Of a stretch of 6,801 bases of DNA, positions 5,992-6,801 are shown one piece after another (the first letter of the stretch is position 1; every line of letters starts with the position of its first letter). The notes beneath the pieces are model-generated. The model was not told where the DNA came from and did no database searches. It saw only the letters and a list, made by a program, of their open reading frames with translations. The stretch is taken from contig PMHN01000189.1 of assembly GCA_003156695.1 (NCBI GenBank), positions 2,045 to 8,845 on the forward strand, read 5' to 3'. The DNA comes from Gammaproteobacteria bacterium (GTDB taxonomy: Bacteria; Pseudomonadota; Gammaproteobacteria; Steroidobacterales; Steroidobacteraceae). Both the position numbers and the translations under genes were made by a program.

Positions 5992-6801
5992 GGGTGGTGT
6001 TCGCAAAAGCACGATGTGCGAGTGCGGGAAAGCTCTCGCGCACCCCGGCCTGGCGGGAGAGATCCACTTCCGCGACCGCGCAGCCGCGTCCGCGCGGCAC
6101 GCGCTGCAAAATCCGTCCCCAGTAGTCGACAATCATGCTGTCGCCGTAAGTCTCACGTCCGCCCGGATGGAAGCCCGACTGCGCGGGCGCGAGAACATAA
6201 CACAGATTTTCGATCGCCCGGGCGCGCAGCAGGGTTTCCCAGTGCGCACGCCCGGTAGGCGCGGTAAACGCCGAGGGCACCACCAGCAGCTGTGCGCCCG
6301 CAGCGCTCAGGTGCCGGTACAGTTCCGGAAAGCGCACGTCGTAGCACACCGACAGTCCGAGCCTGCCCGCCGGGGTATCCACCACGGCCGCGGCAGCTCC
6401 CGGGGCCACGTGCCGCGATTCGCGGTAGGCCTCGATGCGACCGGGAATATCGACATCGAACAGGTGAATCTTGTCGTAACGCGCGGCACGCCGGCCGTCG
6501 GGGTCGTACACCAGGGACGCGGCCGCGACGCGTCCGTCGCTGTCAGCACCGACGCGCAGCGGCACCGTGCCGCCGACGACCCACAGCTTCAGCCGCCGCG
6601 CGATGTCGGCGAGAAAGTCCTGTGCCGGACCTGAGCCGTCGGCTTCGGCGACGGCGCGCTTGTCCGCGTCCTTGAGTCCCATGAAGGAGAAATTCTCCGG
6701 CAGCGCTGCCAGCCGTACGCCACGCGCGGCGGCATCCTCGAGGAGCGCGCGCGCCTGCTCGAGGTTCGCGCCCACGTCCGGACCCGAGGTCATTTGTATC
6801 G
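5984..6801 (-). CDS. Nitrilase-superfamily amidase (Nit-type), 5' end cut off
   Basis: A C-N hydrolase of the Nit1/YbeM-like branch, whose better known members hydrolyse the amide of deaminated glutathione (metabolite repair). The Glu-Lys-Cys triad is complete. Counting from the Met encoded at 6793-6791, it is Glu33 in A-L-P-E-N-F-S-F-M, Lys108 in [10 protein letters not shown], and Cys150 in [13 protein letters not shown]. The [18 protein letters not shown] segment is also typical. That Met is not the true start: the frame continues upstream as I-Q-M-T-S-G-P-D-V, and family members have several more residues (A-A-I-Q-M). The start codon therefore lies beyond 6801. It is the upstream member of a two-gene unit with tldD, sharing 8 nt with it. 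The exact substrate cannot be read from the sequence. Confidence 0.93.
   Translation of the reverse strand, partial: IQMTSGPDVGANLEQARALLEDAAARGVRLAALPENFSFMGLKDADKRAVAEADGSGPAQDFLADIARRLKLWVVGGTVPLRVGADSDGRVAAASLVYDPDGRRAARYDKIHLFDVDIPGRIEAYRESRHVAPGAAAAVVDTPAGRLGLSVCYDVRFPELYRHLSAAGAQLLVVPSAFTAPTGRAHWETLLRARAIENLCYVLAPAQSGFHPGGRETYGDSMIVDYWGRILQRVPRGRGCAVAEVDLSRQAGVRESFPALAHRAFANTTHE

Overview
This is a 6.8-kb piece of a GC-rich proteobacterial chromosome. A nitrilase-family gene overlapping tldD is an arrangement familiar from Gammaproteobacteria, so that class is the best guess; no rRNA or other marker allows a finer call. The genes are typical chromosomal ones. No tRNA, rRNA, CRISPR array, IS element or phage gene was seen.

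Layout. (1) 1-43: the first codons of a minus-strand gene that runs off the left edge, with a strong Shine-Dalgarno (SD) site and a 9+9 bp inverted repeat right behind it. (2) 78-602: no intact gene, but 395-602 holds a decayed OmpR/PhoB-type response regulator (end of receiver, linker, start of the winged helix) broken by a frameshift and a premature stop. (3) 694-2477: a small GlpM/DUF3147-like membrane protein followed 28 nt later by a ClC-type chloride channel/antiporter gene, which is split by a +1 frameshift near 1831-1841. (4) 2656-3123: a DUF1203 protein. (5) 3255-4492: a 22-bp perfect palindrome, a small exported proline/tyrosine/glycine-rich protein, and an overlapping TetR-family (AefR-like) regulator. 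These three look like one autoregulated module. (6) 4537-6801, minus strand: tldD (metalloprotease subunit) and, overlapping its start by 8 nt, a nitrilase-superfamily amidase truncated by the right edge.

Functional reading. The right third is conserved housekeeping: a Nit-type amidase and TldD, which normally partners with TldE/PmbA encoded elsewhere. The left two thirds are accessory and partly decaying, with a dead response regulator and a frameshifted ClC gene. The most interesting unit is the palindrome, Tyr-rich secreted protein and TetR trio, whose signal and physiological role cannot be read from the sequence.
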